From contig NZ_QXDC01000002.1 of NCBI RefSeq assembly GCF_003550065.1, positions 1,608,260 to 1,672,259 of the forward strand: a DNA stretch of 64,000 nucleotides, read 5' to 3'. This DNA is from Hephaestia caeni. GTDB lineage: Bacteria; Pseudomonadota; Alphaproteobacteria; Sphingomonadales; Sphingomonadaceae. Made by a program: the position numbers and the translations under genes. The notes under the pieces are model-generated. The model had not been told where the DNA came from. It worked only from the letters and a program-made list of their open reading frames with translations, and searched no databases. This document shows, one piece after another, positions 1 through 8,283 of this stretch (the stretch's first letter is position 1; each line of letters starts with the position of its first letter).

Positions 1-1683
1 CACCGCCACCTCGTGCGTGGTCAGCAACTTGCGGATCAGCGCCTGATCGAGCGGCTTGGCGAAGCGCAGGTCGGCAACGGTCGTCGACAACCCCTTGGCG
101 TCGAGCACGTCGGCCGCCTTGATCGCCTCGGCGAGCCGCGTACCGAGCGACAGGATCGCCACCTTCTTGCCCTCGCGCACGATCCGCCCCTTGCCGATCG
201 CGAGCAATTGCGGCGTCTCGGGCAGCGTCACGCCCACCCCGCTGCCGCGCGGATAGCGCACCGCGATCGGCCCGCTGTCATGCTCGGCGGCGGTATAGGT
301 CATGTGGACAAGTTCGGCCTCGTCGGCGGCCGCCATCACCACGAAATTGGGGAGCGTCGCCAGATAGGTGACGTCGAAGCTGCCCGCGTGCGTCGCACCA
401 TCGGCGCCGACCAGCCCGGCGCGGTCGATCGCGAACCGCACCGGCAGATTCTGGATCGCGACGTCGTGGACGACCTGATCATAGGCGCGCTGGAGGAAGG
501 TCGAATAGATCGCGCAGAACGGCCGCATCCCCTGCGCGGCCAGCCCCGCGGCGAAGGTCACCGCGTGCTGCTCGGCGATCCCGACGTCAAACGCGCGATC
601 GGGGTGCGCCTTCGCGAACTTGTCGACGCCGGTGCCTGAGGGCATCGCCGCGGTGATCGCGCAGATCCGCGCATCGGTCTCCGCAAGCTTCGCCAGCGTC
701 TCGCCAAAGACGTTCTGGTAAGAAGGCGGCCCTGGCGGCGCCTTGGCCTGCGCGCCGGTGATGACGTCGAAGCGCTGGACGCCGTGATATTTGTCCGCCG
801 CATTCTCGGCCGGGGCATAGCCCTTGCCCTTCTTGGTCACGACATGGACGAGGATTGGCCCTTCCTCGGTGTCGCGCACATTCTCCAGCACCGGGATCAG
901 GTGGTCGAGATTGTGGCCGTCGATCGGGCCGACATAATAAAAGCCCAGTTCCTCGAACAGCGTGCCGCCGGTCACCATCCCGCGCGTATATTCCTCGGCC
1001 TTGCCGAGCGACTGGTACACGCGGCGCGACACTTTCTTGGCGACGCGGCTCGCGAGGCTGCGCAGCCCCAGATATTCGGACGACGAGATCAGCCGCGCGA
1101 GATAGGCCGACAAGCCCCCCACCGGCGGCGCGATCGACATGTCGTTGTCGTTGAGAATGACGATCAGCCGGTTGCCCGCCTGCTCGGCATTGTTCATCGC
1201 CTCATAGGCCATGCCCGCCGACATCGCGCCGTCGCCGATAACGGCGATCGCCTTGCCCGGCCGGTCGGCGAGCTTGTTCGCCACCGCGAAGCCCAGCGCC
1301 GCCGAGATCGAGGTCGACGAATGCGCCGCGCCGAACGGGTCGTACTCGCTCTCGCTGCGCTTGGTGAAGCCAGACAGCCCCCCGCCCTGCCTCAGCGTGC
1401 GGATGCGGTCGCGCCGCCCGGTCAGGATCTTGTGCGGATAGCATTGGTGGCCGACGTCCCAGACCAGCCGGTCGCGCGGGGTATCGAAGACGTAATGGAT
1501 CGCCACCGTCAGCTCGACCACGCCCAGCCCCGAGCCGAGATGTCCGCCCGTCGCGCCAACGGCAGAGATCGTCTCGGCGCGCAGTTCGTCGGCGAGCTGC
1601 CGGAGCTGGCCGGGCTTCAACCCACGCAAATCCGCGGGCGTCGATACCGTATCGAGCAACGGCGTTTCGGGAAGATCGGTCAT
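1..1683 (-). CDS. dxs: 1-deoxy-D-xylulose-5-phosphate synthase, C-terminus cut by window edge
   Basis: Cytoplasmic thiamine-diphosphate enzyme that condenses pyruvate with glyceraldehyde 3-phosphate, the first step of the MEP isoprenoid pathway. Reading the minus strand from the ATG at 1683 gives [13 protein letters not shown], then the family landmarks [29 protein letters not shown] and the ThDP-binding [13 protein letters not shown]. Further on come the transketolase-like middle domain ([17 protein letters not shown]) and the start of the C-terminal domain. About 560 residues are present; the usual length is 630-640, so some 80 residues lie left of the window. No clear Shine-Dalgarno is seen before the ATG. 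A 76-bp palindrome (1694-1769) sits directly upstream in the promoter region. Confidence 0.96.
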   Translation of the reverse strand, partial: MTDLPETPLLDTVSTPADLRGLKPGQLRQLADELRAETISAVGATGGHLGSGLGVVELTVAIHYVFDTPRDRLVWDVGHQCYPHKILTGRRDRIRTLRQGGGLSGFTKRSESEYDPFGAAHSSTSISAALGFAVANKLADRPGKAIAVIGDGAMSAGMAYEAMNNAEQAGNRLIVILNDNDMSIAPPVGGLSAYLARLISSSEYLGLRSLASRVAKKVSRRVYQSLGKAEEYTRGMVTGGTLFEELGFYYVGPIDGHNLDHLIPVLENVRDTEEGPILVHVVTKKGKGYAPAENAADKYHGVQRFDVITGAQAKAPPGPPSYQNVFGETLAKLAETDARICAITAAMPSGTGVDKFAKAHPDRAFDVGIAEQHAVTFAAGLAAQGMRPFCAIYSTFLQRAYDQVVHDVAIQNLPVRFAIDRAGLVGADGATHAGSFDVTYLATLPNFVVMAAADEAELVHMTYTAAEHDSGPIAVRYPRGSGVGVTLPETPQLLAIGKGRIVREGKKVAILSLGTRLAEAIKAADVLDAKGLSTTVADLRFAKPLDQALIRKLLTTHEVAV

Positions 1684-1693
1684 TATGAGGCGT

Positions 1694-1769
1694 CTAGGGT
1701 CCGTACTCGATTAGAACAAGGATCGACCGCGAAGCGGCGGGCCGATTTCCAATCGAGTGCGGACCCTAG
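1694..1769. repeat. Long inverted repeat upstream of dxs
   Basis: Arms 1694-1712 and 1751-1769 are inverted copies of CTAGGGTCCGYACTCGATT with a single mismatch, around a 38-base centre. It lies in the gap between divergent dxs and the GNAT gene, starting 11 bases from the dxs ATG. It would form a stable hairpin in either transcript and could be a dispersed palindromic element. No T-tract follows, so a terminator role is not supported. Confidence 0.8.
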
Positions 1770-1852
1770 ACCAGTCGGCACATGGTGTCGATTGCGACGA
1801 GATCGGTGCACCGCTTCTTGACCGCCGCTGCATCGCGACGGAAAGCGGCTTC

Positions 1853-2401
1853 ATGATCGCCCTCCGCCTCGCCGACGAAACCGACATCGCCGCGATCGAT
1901 GCCCTGATGGCGCGCTCGATCGCGATCCTCCAGCGCGCCTTCCTGTCCCCGGCCGAGATCGCGGCCAGCCGCGCGGTCATGGGGCTGGACAAGACGCTGA
2001 TCGCCGATCGCACCTATTGGCTCGCCTCGATCGACGGAACGCTCGCCGGCTGTGGCGGCTGGAGCCGGCGCGCCACGCTCTACGGCGGCGATCACTCGAC
2101 GGGGCTGCGCGATGCCCGCCTGCTTGATCCGGCACGCGAGCCCGCCCGGATCCGCGCGATGTTCACCGATCCCGCTTTCCCCCGCCGCGGCGTCGGGCGA
2201 GCGATCCTCGCACGGTGCGAGGCCGAAGCGCGCGCCGCCGGGTTCGGCCGCGCCGAATTGATGGCGACGCTCGCCGGCGAACCGCTCTACCGCGTCTGCG
2301 GCTATGCGGCGATCGAACGCACCACCGCCGCCCCGATCGACGGCATCGCCGTTCCCCTCGTCAGGATGGCGAAGGCGCTGGCTCCCCAGGCACGGGATTG
2401 A
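1853..2401 (+). CDS. GNAT family N-acetyltransferase
   Basis: Small-molecule or protein acetyltransferase of the GNAT fold, substrate unknown. The 182-residue product opens MIALRLADETDIAAIDALM. The acetyl-CoA binding motif A is in FPRRGVGRAILARCEAEA, and the C-terminal strand PLYRVCGYAAIE is typical of the family. The ATG at 1853 is chosen because GGAAAG lies just upstream; the frame stays open further 5' but only through the palindromic repeat. Divergent from dxs, with no evident functional link. Confidence 0.82.
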   Translation: MIALRLADETDIAAIDALMARSIAILQRAFLSPAEIAASRAVMGLDKTLIADRTYWLASIDGTLAGCGGWSRRATLYGGDHSTGLRDARLLDPAREPARIRAMFTDPAFPRRGVGRAILARCEAEARAAGFGRAELMATLAGEPLYRVCGYAAIERTTAAPIDGIAVPLVRMAKALAPQARD

Positions 2402-3003
2402 TCGGGGCGCCCTTTCTCTCTGCGCCGGCGAGCTTCGACCCCAATATTCCCTATTTGTTCTTTACACTGTCCTACACCGCCGCCTTGTGCGATGGTGCGA
2501 TCCGCTCTTTGAACCGGTTGATCCACGCGCATCGGCGGCGTCGTCGGCCAAACGGCTGTGCCCGTCATCGCACGCCCCGCGCAAAGGAGACGTCCGGGAG
2601 CGAGCAGCGATGAGCACGGCAAGCGTTTTGGCCTCACCTTCGCCTAACCTTCCGCGCGTCAGGGCTGAATGTCGATACAGCCTAATATGGAGGGCCAGAA
2701 GTTCGTCGTGTCATGGCCGTCATGCTGAACTTGTTTCAGCATCCATTCCTCCCCATTCGGCGTCATCGCTTGCGGCACGATGGACCCTGAAACGAGTTGG
2801 CGTTTATCCCCTTCAGATACGTACTTTCATTCACCACCCCGGCGAAGGCCGGGGTCCAGCATCGGGCGGCTCGCAACTGGGCCCCGGCCTTCGCCGGGAT
2901 GGGAAGAAGGAGGTAATTCGGCGCTTACGTATCCGAAGGGGATAGTCGCCAAACAGGTTCAGGGTGACGGCTCTGGATTGTGGCGAACTTCAGTTCCAGG
3001 TGA
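2402..3003. other. Gene-free stretch filled with repeats
   Basis: No convincing coding sequence is seen. At 2625-2654 there is a copy of a short repeat (GCGTTTTGGCCTCACCTTCG and following) that recurs inverted near 40795-40825. From about 2710 there are sphingomonad-style palindromes (CATGCTGAACTTGTTTCAGC, CCCCGGCGAAGGCCGGGG), and 2785-2964 is a nested inverted repeat described separately. Confidence 0.7.
2785..2964. repeat. Nested 180-bp imperfect palindrome
   Basis: Outer arms 2785-2823 and 2926-2964 are 39 bases each and align without gaps as inverted copies, about 32 of 39 positions matching (for example GGCGTTTATCCCCTTC against GAAGGGGATAGTCGCC). Inside are two self-complementary blocks, CCCCGGCGAAGGCCGGGG at 2837-2854 and a GGCCCCGGCCTTCGCCGGGA block at 2880-2899, which are themselves inverted relative to each other. 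Organisation is that of a non-coding dispersed element, not a transposon. Confidence 0.8.
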
Positions 3004-3462
3004 TTAGTCGCAGTCGGCGCACCGGCCGCGCACCTCGATCACCGGGCGCTCGGGCGAGAATCCCGCCGCCTCGGCGGCATGGCGCACGCCGGCGGTCACC
3101 GAATCGTCGTCCAGATGCACCGTCTGCCCACACACGTCGCAGACGAGGAAGATGCAATCGTGCAGGCACCCCGGATGCGCGTTGGCGATATAGGCGTTCG
3201 AGCTTTCCACGCGGCGCACGAGGTTCGCGGTCACGAACAGGTCGAGGATGCGGTAGACGCTGTTCGCCGCGACGCGCCGCCCTTCCGATTTCGATACCGC
3301 CTCGGCGATGTCATACGCGCTCGCCGGCTTGTCGAATCCCGCCAGCGCGTCGAAAATCCGGGCGCGCATCGCGGTCCATTGCTCACCCGAACGCTCGAGC
3401 GTCGCCTGCGCGGCCTGGGTCAGCGCGGCGCCGTGATGCTCATGATGATCGTGCCTCGGCAT
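3004..3462 (-). CDS. zur: Fur-family transcriptional regulator, probably Zur
   Basis: Metal-dependent repressor, most likely sensing zinc. The 152-residue protein has an N-terminal His-rich start (MPRHDHHEHHG), a winged helix with SAYDIAEAVSK and ANSVYRILDLFVTANLVRRV, then a dimerisation domain with a structural zinc site made of CDVCG and the terminal CADC. The motif HPGCLHDCIFLVCDVCG is Fur/Zur-like. It lies downstream of merC on the same strand, an arrangement that fits zinc uptake control. Zur is favoured over Fur by the C-terminal cysteine pairs; the metal is inferred. Confidence 0.85.
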   Translation of the reverse strand: MPRHDHHEHHGAALTQAAQATLERSGEQWTAMRARIFDALAGFDKPASAYDIAEAVSKSEGRRVAANSVYRILDLFVTANLVRRVESSNAYIANAHPGCLHDCIFLVCDVCGQTVHLDDDSVTAGVRHAAEAAGFSPERPVIEVRGRCADCD

Positions 3463-3526
3463 GAACGGAATTTAGGGTGCCGCGGCGTCCACGGCAAGTC
3501 GGACGAGGCGGGTTCGGAGTCCGTTT

Positions 3527-3590
3527 GAGAAATCGCGAATGGGCGATTTTCGAAGCGGCACCGAAAGACGCATTCTCAAACCAACTCTCA
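3527..3590. repeat. Dispersed repeat between zur and merC
   Basis: The segment containing GTTTGAGAAATCGCGAATGG and GGGCGATTTTCG followed by CGGCACCG matches 40659-40702, where GTTTGAGAAATCG, GGGCGATTTCCGG and CGGCACCGG occur in the same order beside hairpin 40692-40775. Its own ends are weakly inverted (GTTTGAGAA against TTCTCAAAC). Confidence 0.6.
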
Positions 3591-3974
3591 GATCACCGCG
3601 CGGCGATTGAGATCGTGGCCGAGCGCGAGCACGCCGACCCCGATGACCGTCCAGATCGCTTCCATCCCGCCTTCGTGCGGCAGCGTCAGCGCGCCCGCCA
3701 TCATGCCGAGCCCCAGCGAGCCGACCGCCAGCGGCATCATATAGCCGTGGATCAGCGCGCCGCGCCCCAGCGCGATCACGCCCAGCCCGATCGCGAGCGA
3801 AAGCCCGACCTCGTGATAGATCGGGTCGAGCAATACCCCGCCGGCCGAGGCGAGCAGCGCCAGCAGCACCGCGCTCGCCAGGCAATGGACCACGCACAGC
3901 CCCGACAGGCCGATCGCCAGGCGATCGATGTGTACCGACAGCCATTGCGTCCAGGAGCGGAGGGCGTGAGTCAT
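3588..3974 (-). CDS. MerC-domain membrane protein
   Basis: Small inner-membrane protein of the MerC type. It has 128 residues with four hydrophobic segments (about 18-40, 47-65, 70-92 and 100-118) and the characteristic CVVHC cysteine pair in the first one. MerC of mercury operons moves Hg(II), but no mer genes are here. Linkage to zur suggests a role in zinc or other divalent metal uptake. A candidate Zur box lies upstream at 4004-4018. Confidence 0.8.
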   Translation of the reverse strand: MTHALRSWTQWLSVHIDRLAIGLSGLCVVHCLASAVLLALLASAGGVLLDPIYHEVGLSLAIGLGVIALGRGALIHGYMMPLAVGSLGLGMMAGALTLPHEGGMEAIWTVIGVGVLALGHDLNRRAVI

Positions 3975-4003
3975 CGGCAGCGATATGGCACGATGCGCAC
4001 GAG

Positions 4004-4018
4004 GTTACAATATATCAT
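4004..4018. promoter_or_regulatory. Candidate Zur box upstream of merC
   Basis: GTTACAATATATCAT is an AT-rich, imperfectly palindromic 15-mer in otherwise GC-rich DNA, about 30 bases 5' of the merC start. It resembles GTTATNNNATAAC-type Zur sites of Gram-negative bacteria with mismatches in one half-site. Assignment is inference from position next to a zur-linked gene. Confidence 0.4.
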
Positions 4019-4027
4019 TTGCTCCGA

Positions 4028-4061
4028 TCACAACTCGGGTCACAACTCGGGTCACAAATGG
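4028..4061. repeat. 12-bp tandem repeat, about 2.5 units
   Basis: TCACAACTCGGG at 4028-4039 is repeated exactly at 4040-4051 and partly at 4052-4061. It lies between the putative Zur box and ctaA in the divergent promoter region. Period 12 is close to one helical turn, so either replication slippage or a regulatory array is possible. Confidence 0.75.
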
Positions 4062-4100
4062 CCATGACGGGTGACCGCAAAATAGCTAGGCACGATAACC

Positions 4101-5135
4101 ATGCTGCAAATGTCCTCCGCCGTCGCCGAGTCGCGTCCGCGCGCGCTTGCCACCTGGTTGTTCGCGGTCGCCGGGCTGATCGTCCTGATGGTGATCGTCG
4201 GCGGCATCACGCGGCTCACCGAATCGGGGCTATCGATCACCGAGTGGAAGCCGATCAGCGGCATCATCCCCCCGCTCACCCACGCCCAATGGGTCGCCGA
4301 ATTCGAGAATTACCAGCGCATCCCCGAATATACCGAGCTTAACCGTGGTATGACGCTCGCAGGGTTCAAGGCGATCTTCTTCTGGGAATATGTCCACCGC
4401 CTGCTCGGCCGGCTGATCGGCGCCGCCTTCGCGCTGCCGCTGATCTGGTTCTGGCTGCGCAACCGCATTCCGGCGGGCTATGGCTGGCGGCTCACCGCGC
4501 TGCTCGCGCTTGGCGGGCTGCAAGGCGCGATCGGCTGGTGGATGGTCACCTCCGGGCTGTCGGTGCGCACCGACGTCAGCCATATCCGGCTGGCGGTGCA
4601 TCTCGTGACCGCGCTCGTGATCCTGTCGGGCATCGTCTGGACCGCGCTCGACCTGCTGGCGCTGCACGCGAGCCCCCTCGCCCGGCCCGCGCGGCTACGC
4701 CCCGTCGCCGCCGTCGCGCTGCTGCTGCTGTTCGCCCAGATCGTGTACGGCGCCTTCACCGCCGGGCTCGGCGCCGGCTATGCCTTCGCGAGCTGGCCGC
4801 TGATGGGCGACAGCCTGTTTCCCGCAGGCGTGCCGATGCTCGATCCCGGCTGGACCAACGCGATCGACAATCCGGTCGTCGTCCAGTTCATCCACCGCTG
4901 GCTCGCCTTCGTCGCGGCGGCGGGGCTTCTGGTGCTGGCGCTCAAGGCAAGGGCGGCCGGCACCCGCTGGCCCGGCGCGGCGGTGCTCGGGCTCGTGGTC
5001 CTCCAGATCGCGCTCGGCGTCGCGACCCTGCTCAGCGGCGTCGCAATCGACATCGCGGTCGCGCATCAGGCCAATGCCGCGTTGCTGCTGATCGCGACCG
5101 TCGCCGCCGCGCACGCGATCGGGCGGCGCGCATGA
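4101..5135 (+). CDS. ctaA: Heme A synthase (COX15/CtaA)
   Basis: Integral membrane oxidase converting heme O to heme A for aa3-type cytochrome oxidase. The 344-residue protein has eight hydrophobic segments and the motifs GGITRLTESGLSITEWKPI (about 34-52), WEYVHRLLGR (around 98) and FIHRWLAF with paired His ligands. The absence of the extracellular Cys pair seen in Bacillus CtaA makes it the mitochondrial/alphaproteobacterial type. The first ATG is used; an alternative at 4110 (MSSAV) is equally possible, as neither has a good Shine-Dalgarno. Overlaps cutA by four bases (ATGA). Confidence 0.95.
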   Translation: MLQMSSAVAESRPRALATWLFAVAGLIVLMVIVGGITRLTESGLSITEWKPISGIIPPLTHAQWVAEFENYQRIPEYTELNRGMTLAGFKAIFFWEYVHRLLGRLIGAAFALPLIWFWLRNRIPAGYGWRLTALLALGGLQGAIGWWMVTSGLSVRTDVSHIRLAVHLVTALVILSGIVWTALDLLALHASPLARPARLRPVAAVALLLLFAQIVYGAFTAGLGAGYAFASWPLMGDSLFPAGVPMLDPGWTNAIDNPVVVQFIHRWLAFVAAAGLLVLALKARAAGTRWPGAAVLGLVVLQIALGVATLLSGVAIDIAVAHQANAALLLIATVAAAHAIGRRA

Positions 5136-5449
5136 CCGATATCGCGCTGGTCCGCGTCACATTCGACACCGCCGCCGAGGCCGATCGGATCGCGCGCCAC
5201 GCGATCGGCGAGCGCCTCGCCGCCTGCGTCAATATCGACCGCCCCTGCACCTCGATCTTCCGTTGGCGCGACGTGGTCGAAACCGCCGAGGAAGTGACCG
5301 CGACCTTCAAGACGACGATCACGCTGGCCAGCGCCCTGGCCGAACGGATCGCGGCGCTCCACCGGTACGACCAGCCGGTGATCGAAAGCTGGCCGGTGGC
5401 GGTGGATACGGCGGTCGCGCAATGGATCGACGACGCCACGCACGCCTGA
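5132..5449 (+). CDS. cutA: CutA family divalent-cation tolerance protein
   Basis: Small trimeric cytoplasmic protein of the PII-like CutA family. The 105 residues run MTDIALVRVTFDTAAEADRI, with the family signatures ERLAACVNI, IFRWRDVVETAEEVTATFKT and the C-terminal YDQPVIESWPV and QWIDD. The ATG overlaps the ctaA stop (ATGA), implying translational coupling. CutA is linked to copper tolerance in E. coli, but its molecular role is unsettled. Co-location with ctaA is the only hint of metal context here. Confidence 0.93.
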   Translation: MTDIALVRVTFDTAAEADRIARHAIGERLAACVNIDRPCTSIFRWRDVVETAEEVTATFKTTITLASALAERIAALHRYDQPVIESWPVAVDTAVAQWIDDATHA

Positions 5450-5497
5450 CTCAGCCCTCTGGTATCATAATACCCGCTCGCTAACCCGCACAGCCGC

Positions 5498-5525
5498 TTG
5501 ACTTCCGGCACGCACCCCGTATTAG
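5498..5525 (+). promoter_or_regulatory. Probable sigma-70 promoter of rplM-rpsI
   Basis: TTGACT at 5498-5503 and TATTAG at 5520-5525 are separated by 16 bases and lie about 65 bases 5' of rplM. The sequence fits the housekeeping consensus well; the start site is inferred. Confidence 0.65.
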
Positions 5526-5536
5526 CCCATCCGTTC

Positions 5537-5559
5537 GCGCCGTCCCTGCTGGGCGGCGC
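5537..5559 (+). promoter_or_regulatory. Leader hairpin before rplM
   Basis: GCGCCGTCC (5537-5545) pairs with GGGCGGCGC (5551-5559) across a CTGCT loop, including one G-U pair. It lies in the predicted 5' leader of the rplM-rpsI transcript and no T-tract follows, so it is not a terminator. A role in autoregulation by L13 or S9 is only a guess. Confidence 0.5.
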
Positions 5560-5589
5560 GCGTCGTTTCAAGCAAGAGGTCTAGGCCCC

Positions 5590-6069
5590 ATGAAGGCGCT
5601 GATGAAGACCACCAAGTCGGTCAAGCCGCACGAGGTGGAGAAGAAATGGCATATCGTCGATGCCGATGGCCTGGTGGTCGGTCGCGCGGCGACGATCATC
5701 GCCAATGTGCTGCGCGGCAAGCACAAGACGAGCTTCACCCCGCACGTCGATTGCGGTGACAACGTCATCGTCATCAACGCGGACAAGGTGCGCTTCACCG
5801 GCAACAAGCTGGCGGGCAAGGTCTATTACCGGCACACCGGCTATCCGGGCGGCATCAAGGGCGTCACCGCCGGCAAGATGCTCGAAGGCCGCTTCCCCGA
5901 GCGCGTGCTCGAAAAGGCGGTCGAGCGCATGATCCCGCGCGGGCCGCTGGGGCGCCAGCAGATGCGTAACCTGCGCATCTATGCGGGTACCGAGCATCCG
6001 CACGTCGCGCAGAACCCCGAAGTGCTCGATATCGCGAGCATGAATCGCAAGAACAAGGTGGGCAAATAA
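5590..6069 (+). CDS. rplM: 50S ribosomal protein L13
   Basis: Structural protein of the large subunit. The 159 residues contain [27 protein letters not shown], the central [20 protein letters not shown] and HTGYPGG motifs and the [16 protein letters not shown] stretch, all standard for bacterial L13. A purine-rich AAGAGG precedes the ATG. The TAA stop shares its last base with the rpsI start (TAATG), the usual rplM-rpsI operon. Confidence 0.98.
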   Translation: MKALMKTTKSVKPHEVEKKWHIVDADGLVVGRAATIIANVLRGKHKTSFTPHVDCGDNVIVINADKVRFTGNKLAGKVYYRHTGYPGGIKGVTAGKMLEGRFPERVLEKAVERMIPRGPLGRQQMRNLRIYAGTEHPHVAQNPEVLDIASMNRKNKVGK

Positions 6070-6614
6070 TGTCCGACAATCGTCAATCGCTTTCCGATCT
6101 GGGCGCAATTGCCGGCAGCCAGGAACAGGCACAGCAGCCCGCGACCGACACCGCTGCCACTGCCGAGGCGCCCGCTCCCGTCGTTGCCCAGCCGGTCACC
6201 CCGCTCCGCGAGCAGGAGATCGACAAGCAGGGCCGCGCCTATGCCACCGGCCGCCGCAAGGATGCGGTCGCGCGCGTCTGGCTCAAGCCGGGCTCGGGCA
6301 AGATCGTGATCAACGGCCGCGACCAGGAAGTCTATTTCGCGCGGCCGACGCTGCGCCTCGTCATCAACCAGCCGTTCGACGTGGCGTCGCGGCAGGGCCA
6401 GTATGACGTGGTCTGCACCGTCAAGGGCGGCGGTCTTTCGGGCCAGGCCGGCGCGGTCAAGCACGGCATCAGCCAGGCGCTGACCCGCTATGAGCCGGCG
6501 CTGCGCGCACCGGTCAAGGCGGCGGGCTTCCTCACCCGCGACAGCCGCGCGGTCGAGCGCAAGAAGTACGGCAAGGCCAAGGCGCGCCGCAGCTTCCAGT
6601 TCTCGAAGCGCTAA
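6069..6614 (+). CDS. rpsI: 30S ribosomal protein S9
   Basis: Small-subunit protein whose C-terminal tail reaches the P-site tRNA. The 181-residue product is about 50 residues longer than E. coli S9: an Ala/Gln/Pro-rich N-terminal extension precedes the conserved core beginning at [21 protein letters not shown]. It ends in the universal SKR tail (FQFSKR). The last codons form the left copy of the 13-bp repeat that bounds the genomic island, so the insertion leaves the protein unchanged but replaces all DNA downstream of the stop. Confidence 0.98.
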   Translation: MSDNRQSLSDLGAIAGSQEQAQQPATDTAATAEAPAPVVAQPVTPLREQEIDKQGRAYATGRRKDAVARVWLKPGSGKIVINGRDQEVYFARPTLRLVINQPFDVASRQGQYDVVCTVKGGGLSGQAGAVKHGISQALTRYEPALRAPVKAAGFLTRDSRAVERKKYGKAKARRSFQFSKR

Positions 6615-6616
6615 GC
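6604..6616. repeat. Left attachment-site core (attL)
   Basis: CGAAGCGCTAAGC, identical to 14588-14600. It covers the end of the S9 tail codons and the stop codon of rpsI. Confidence 0.82.
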
Positions 6617-6649
6617 TGGAACCTAAGCTTAAACGCTTGGAAATTAAGG

Positions 6650-6678
6650 AAAAAGGGGTCGGAAACGGCCCCTTTTTT
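6650..6678 (+). terminator. Rho-independent terminator now serving rpsI
   Basis: AAAAAGGGGTCG (6650-6661), a GAAA tetraloop and CGGCCCCTTTTTT (6666-6678) form a perfect stem (one G-U pair) followed by T residues. It lies inside the island boundary, so it is supplied by the island rather than by the original chromosome. Confidence 0.88.
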
Positions 6679-6681
6679 CAT

Positions 6682-6823
6682 TTACACGTTCTTACACGTG
6701 TCGCGCTGAATTGCGCTGCCGTGGGTTAGCGAAAAACACGTTCTTAACACGTGCGATTACACGTGTTCTGGTTTTGATCGCGAAAATCAGCGCGCAGCTT
6801 ACGGATTAGTCATCTTTACACGC
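6682..6823. promoter_or_regulatory. Cluster of putative integrase arm-type sites, left end
   Basis: Near-identical motifs occur at 6682-6700 (TTACACGTTCTTACACGTG) and 6735-6753 (AACACGTTCTTAACACGTG), an inverted half-copy at 6759-6770 (TACACGTGTTCT) and a short TTTACACGC at 6815-6823, all upstream of the integrase gene. Their reuse at 14510-14528 inside the right end suggests recombinase binding sites; they may also control integrase expression. Confidence 0.6.
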
Positions 6824-6835
6824 AAGGATGGCTAA

Positions 6836-8140
6836 ATGACCCAGGCGCAGAAAAAGCAACATCAAGAGGACACGATCAAGCTGCTTGACGGCGCAATCGT
6901 GCTTTACAAACGCGGCGATCTGCAACGCAAAGCATCGTGGCAATGCCGCTTGGAGCTTGGCGGCGGGAAGCGCACGCGAAAGAGCCTGAAAACGAGCAAC
7001 CAAGCTGTGGCAGAACGGCTTGCGATGGATCTCTACACGCAGCTTAAGGGGCGCGTTGCTGCTGATCTTCCCATCACATCAACATCGTTCAATGATTTTT
7101 GGGATACGCGATGGCTACCGTATGTTGAGAAGAACCTATCTCAGCATCGCTACAAGCTGCATAAAGGGGCAGGCGAACTTTACATAAAGCCTTATTTTGC
7201 CAACTGTTTCCTTGACGCCATAAATGTCAACAAGGCTGAAAGCTACGTAGATTGGCGACGAGATCGAGGCACAAAGCGGCCATCAAAAAAGACACTTACG
7301 ATTGAGCTTGGATTAATCAGGCAGGCACTGGATCGTGCAGCGCGATGGAGTCTAATAAAGCCCATACCCAAAATTAAGATGCACGCGCTTGCTAGTGACC
7401 CCAACAGAGAGCGGCGATACGGCTTTACGGCTGAGGAATGGCTTAAGCTAGCGGAGCATATGGAAGGCTGGCAATTTGAGGGTCAGCACGATCTTCATAG
7501 GCGACAAAGACAAATAGTGCGTTGTTTAATATGGTTTTACTATTTGACTGGCATGCGACCACGGGAAGTGCAGTTATGTAAGTGGGATCATATAAGTTGG
7601 ACCCCAAGTAATCTTGCAAAAATTCAGATACAGAAACAAACTAAGACAGGGGAGAGATTGTCTGTAAGTCAGCCAAACTTAAAGCCATTTCTCAACGAGC
7701 TAAAAAAGCTTAGATCTGCTGAGAGTGACACGGCAGAAGGACGTAAATGGTTATTCAAGCGCGGCTGGGACCCTTCGCATACAATACGTAATCTTTTTAA
7801 AGAATGCGGCTTGTTGAAAGGTCCAGATGAACAAAATCGAACAGCTTATAGTTTGCGGCATACGTACATCACAGACCGCTTGGTGAACGGGGTGGCGCCA
7901 GTAGATATTGCTCGCAACTGCGGTACGTCTGTGGTTCAAATCCAGCGACACTACGACCACGTTTTGCCAGATGATCGCATTCCTGAACTAACGCAGAATC
8001 GTGCATGGGATGCTGCGACGATTATTAACGCGCTCAGATTTGCAAATTCAGGTCCAGCAGCAACGATGAGCGAAGAGGAATGGGAGAAACTGGTGCTGGA
8101 TGCGCTCGCGAAACAGGATGCTGAAAAGATGGGCGCTTAG
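6836..8140 (+). CDS. Tyrosine recombinase (phage-type integrase)
   Basis: Site-specific recombinase that probably catalyses integration and excision of the island at the rpsI 3' end. The 434-residue protein has an N-terminal arm-binding region, a SAM-like core-binding domain (about 85-190) and a C-terminal catalytic domain. Catalytic residues are R241 in TGMRPREVQL, R341 in YSLRHTY (the usual first His of box II is Tyr, a common variant), H372 and nucleophile Y373 in QRHYDHV. Start ATG 6836 has AAGGA eight bases upstream. Codon use is less GC-biased than in rpsI. Confidence 0.93.
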   Translation: MTQAQKKQHQEDTIKLLDGAIVLYKRGDLQRKASWQCRLELGGGKRTRKSLKTSNQAVAERLAMDLYTQLKGRVAADLPITSTSFNDFWDTRWLPYVEKNLSQHRYKLHKGAGELYIKPYFANCFLDAINVNKAESYVDWRRDRGTKRPSKKTLTIELGLIRQALDRAARWSLIKPIPKIKMHALASDPNRERRYGFTAEEWLKLAEHMEGWQFEGQHDLHRRQRQIVRCLIWFYYLTGMRPREVQLCKWDHISWTPSNLAKIQIQKQTKTGERLSVSQPNLKPFLNELKKLRSAESDTAEGRKWLFKRGWDPSHTIRNLFKECGLLKGPDEQNRTAYSLRHTYITDRLVNGVAPVDIARNCGTSVVQIQRHYDHVLPDDRIPELTQNRAWDAATIINALRFANSGPAATMSEEEWEKLVLDALAKQDAEKMGA

Positions 8141-8227
8141 CGCGCGCTGTCGCACTGTCTGAGCGCCTGAAGCGGGTTTTGGAGCAGTCAGGCAGCGCGA
8201 CAATGTTCCTGGCGCTGTCTGACGCTC

Positions 8228-8262
8228 AAAAAAATGCCCACCAATTTTAGGTGGGTATTTTT
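8228..8262. terminator. Bidirectional terminator between integrase and 8284 gene
   Basis: An A-tract with ATGCCCACC, an AATTTTA loop, and GGTGGGTATTTTT form a strong hairpin flanked by A on one side and T on the other. It lies between two convergent genes and can serve both. Confidence 0.88.
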
Positions 8263-8283
8263 CGTGCACGCTGGCAGCGGGTA

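Noticed and set aside
784..1821. Long plus-strand open frames over dxs and many others opposite dnaE, tamB, the esterases and TonB receptors
   Set aside because: They are antisense shadows of high-GC genes: Arg/Ala/Asp/His-rich, without motifs, and they cover clear protein families on the other strand.
2304..2945. 213-codon frame across the repeat-rich gap after the GNAT gene
   Set aside because: Runs through palindromic repeats and out of frame over the acetyltransferase end; no protein-like features.
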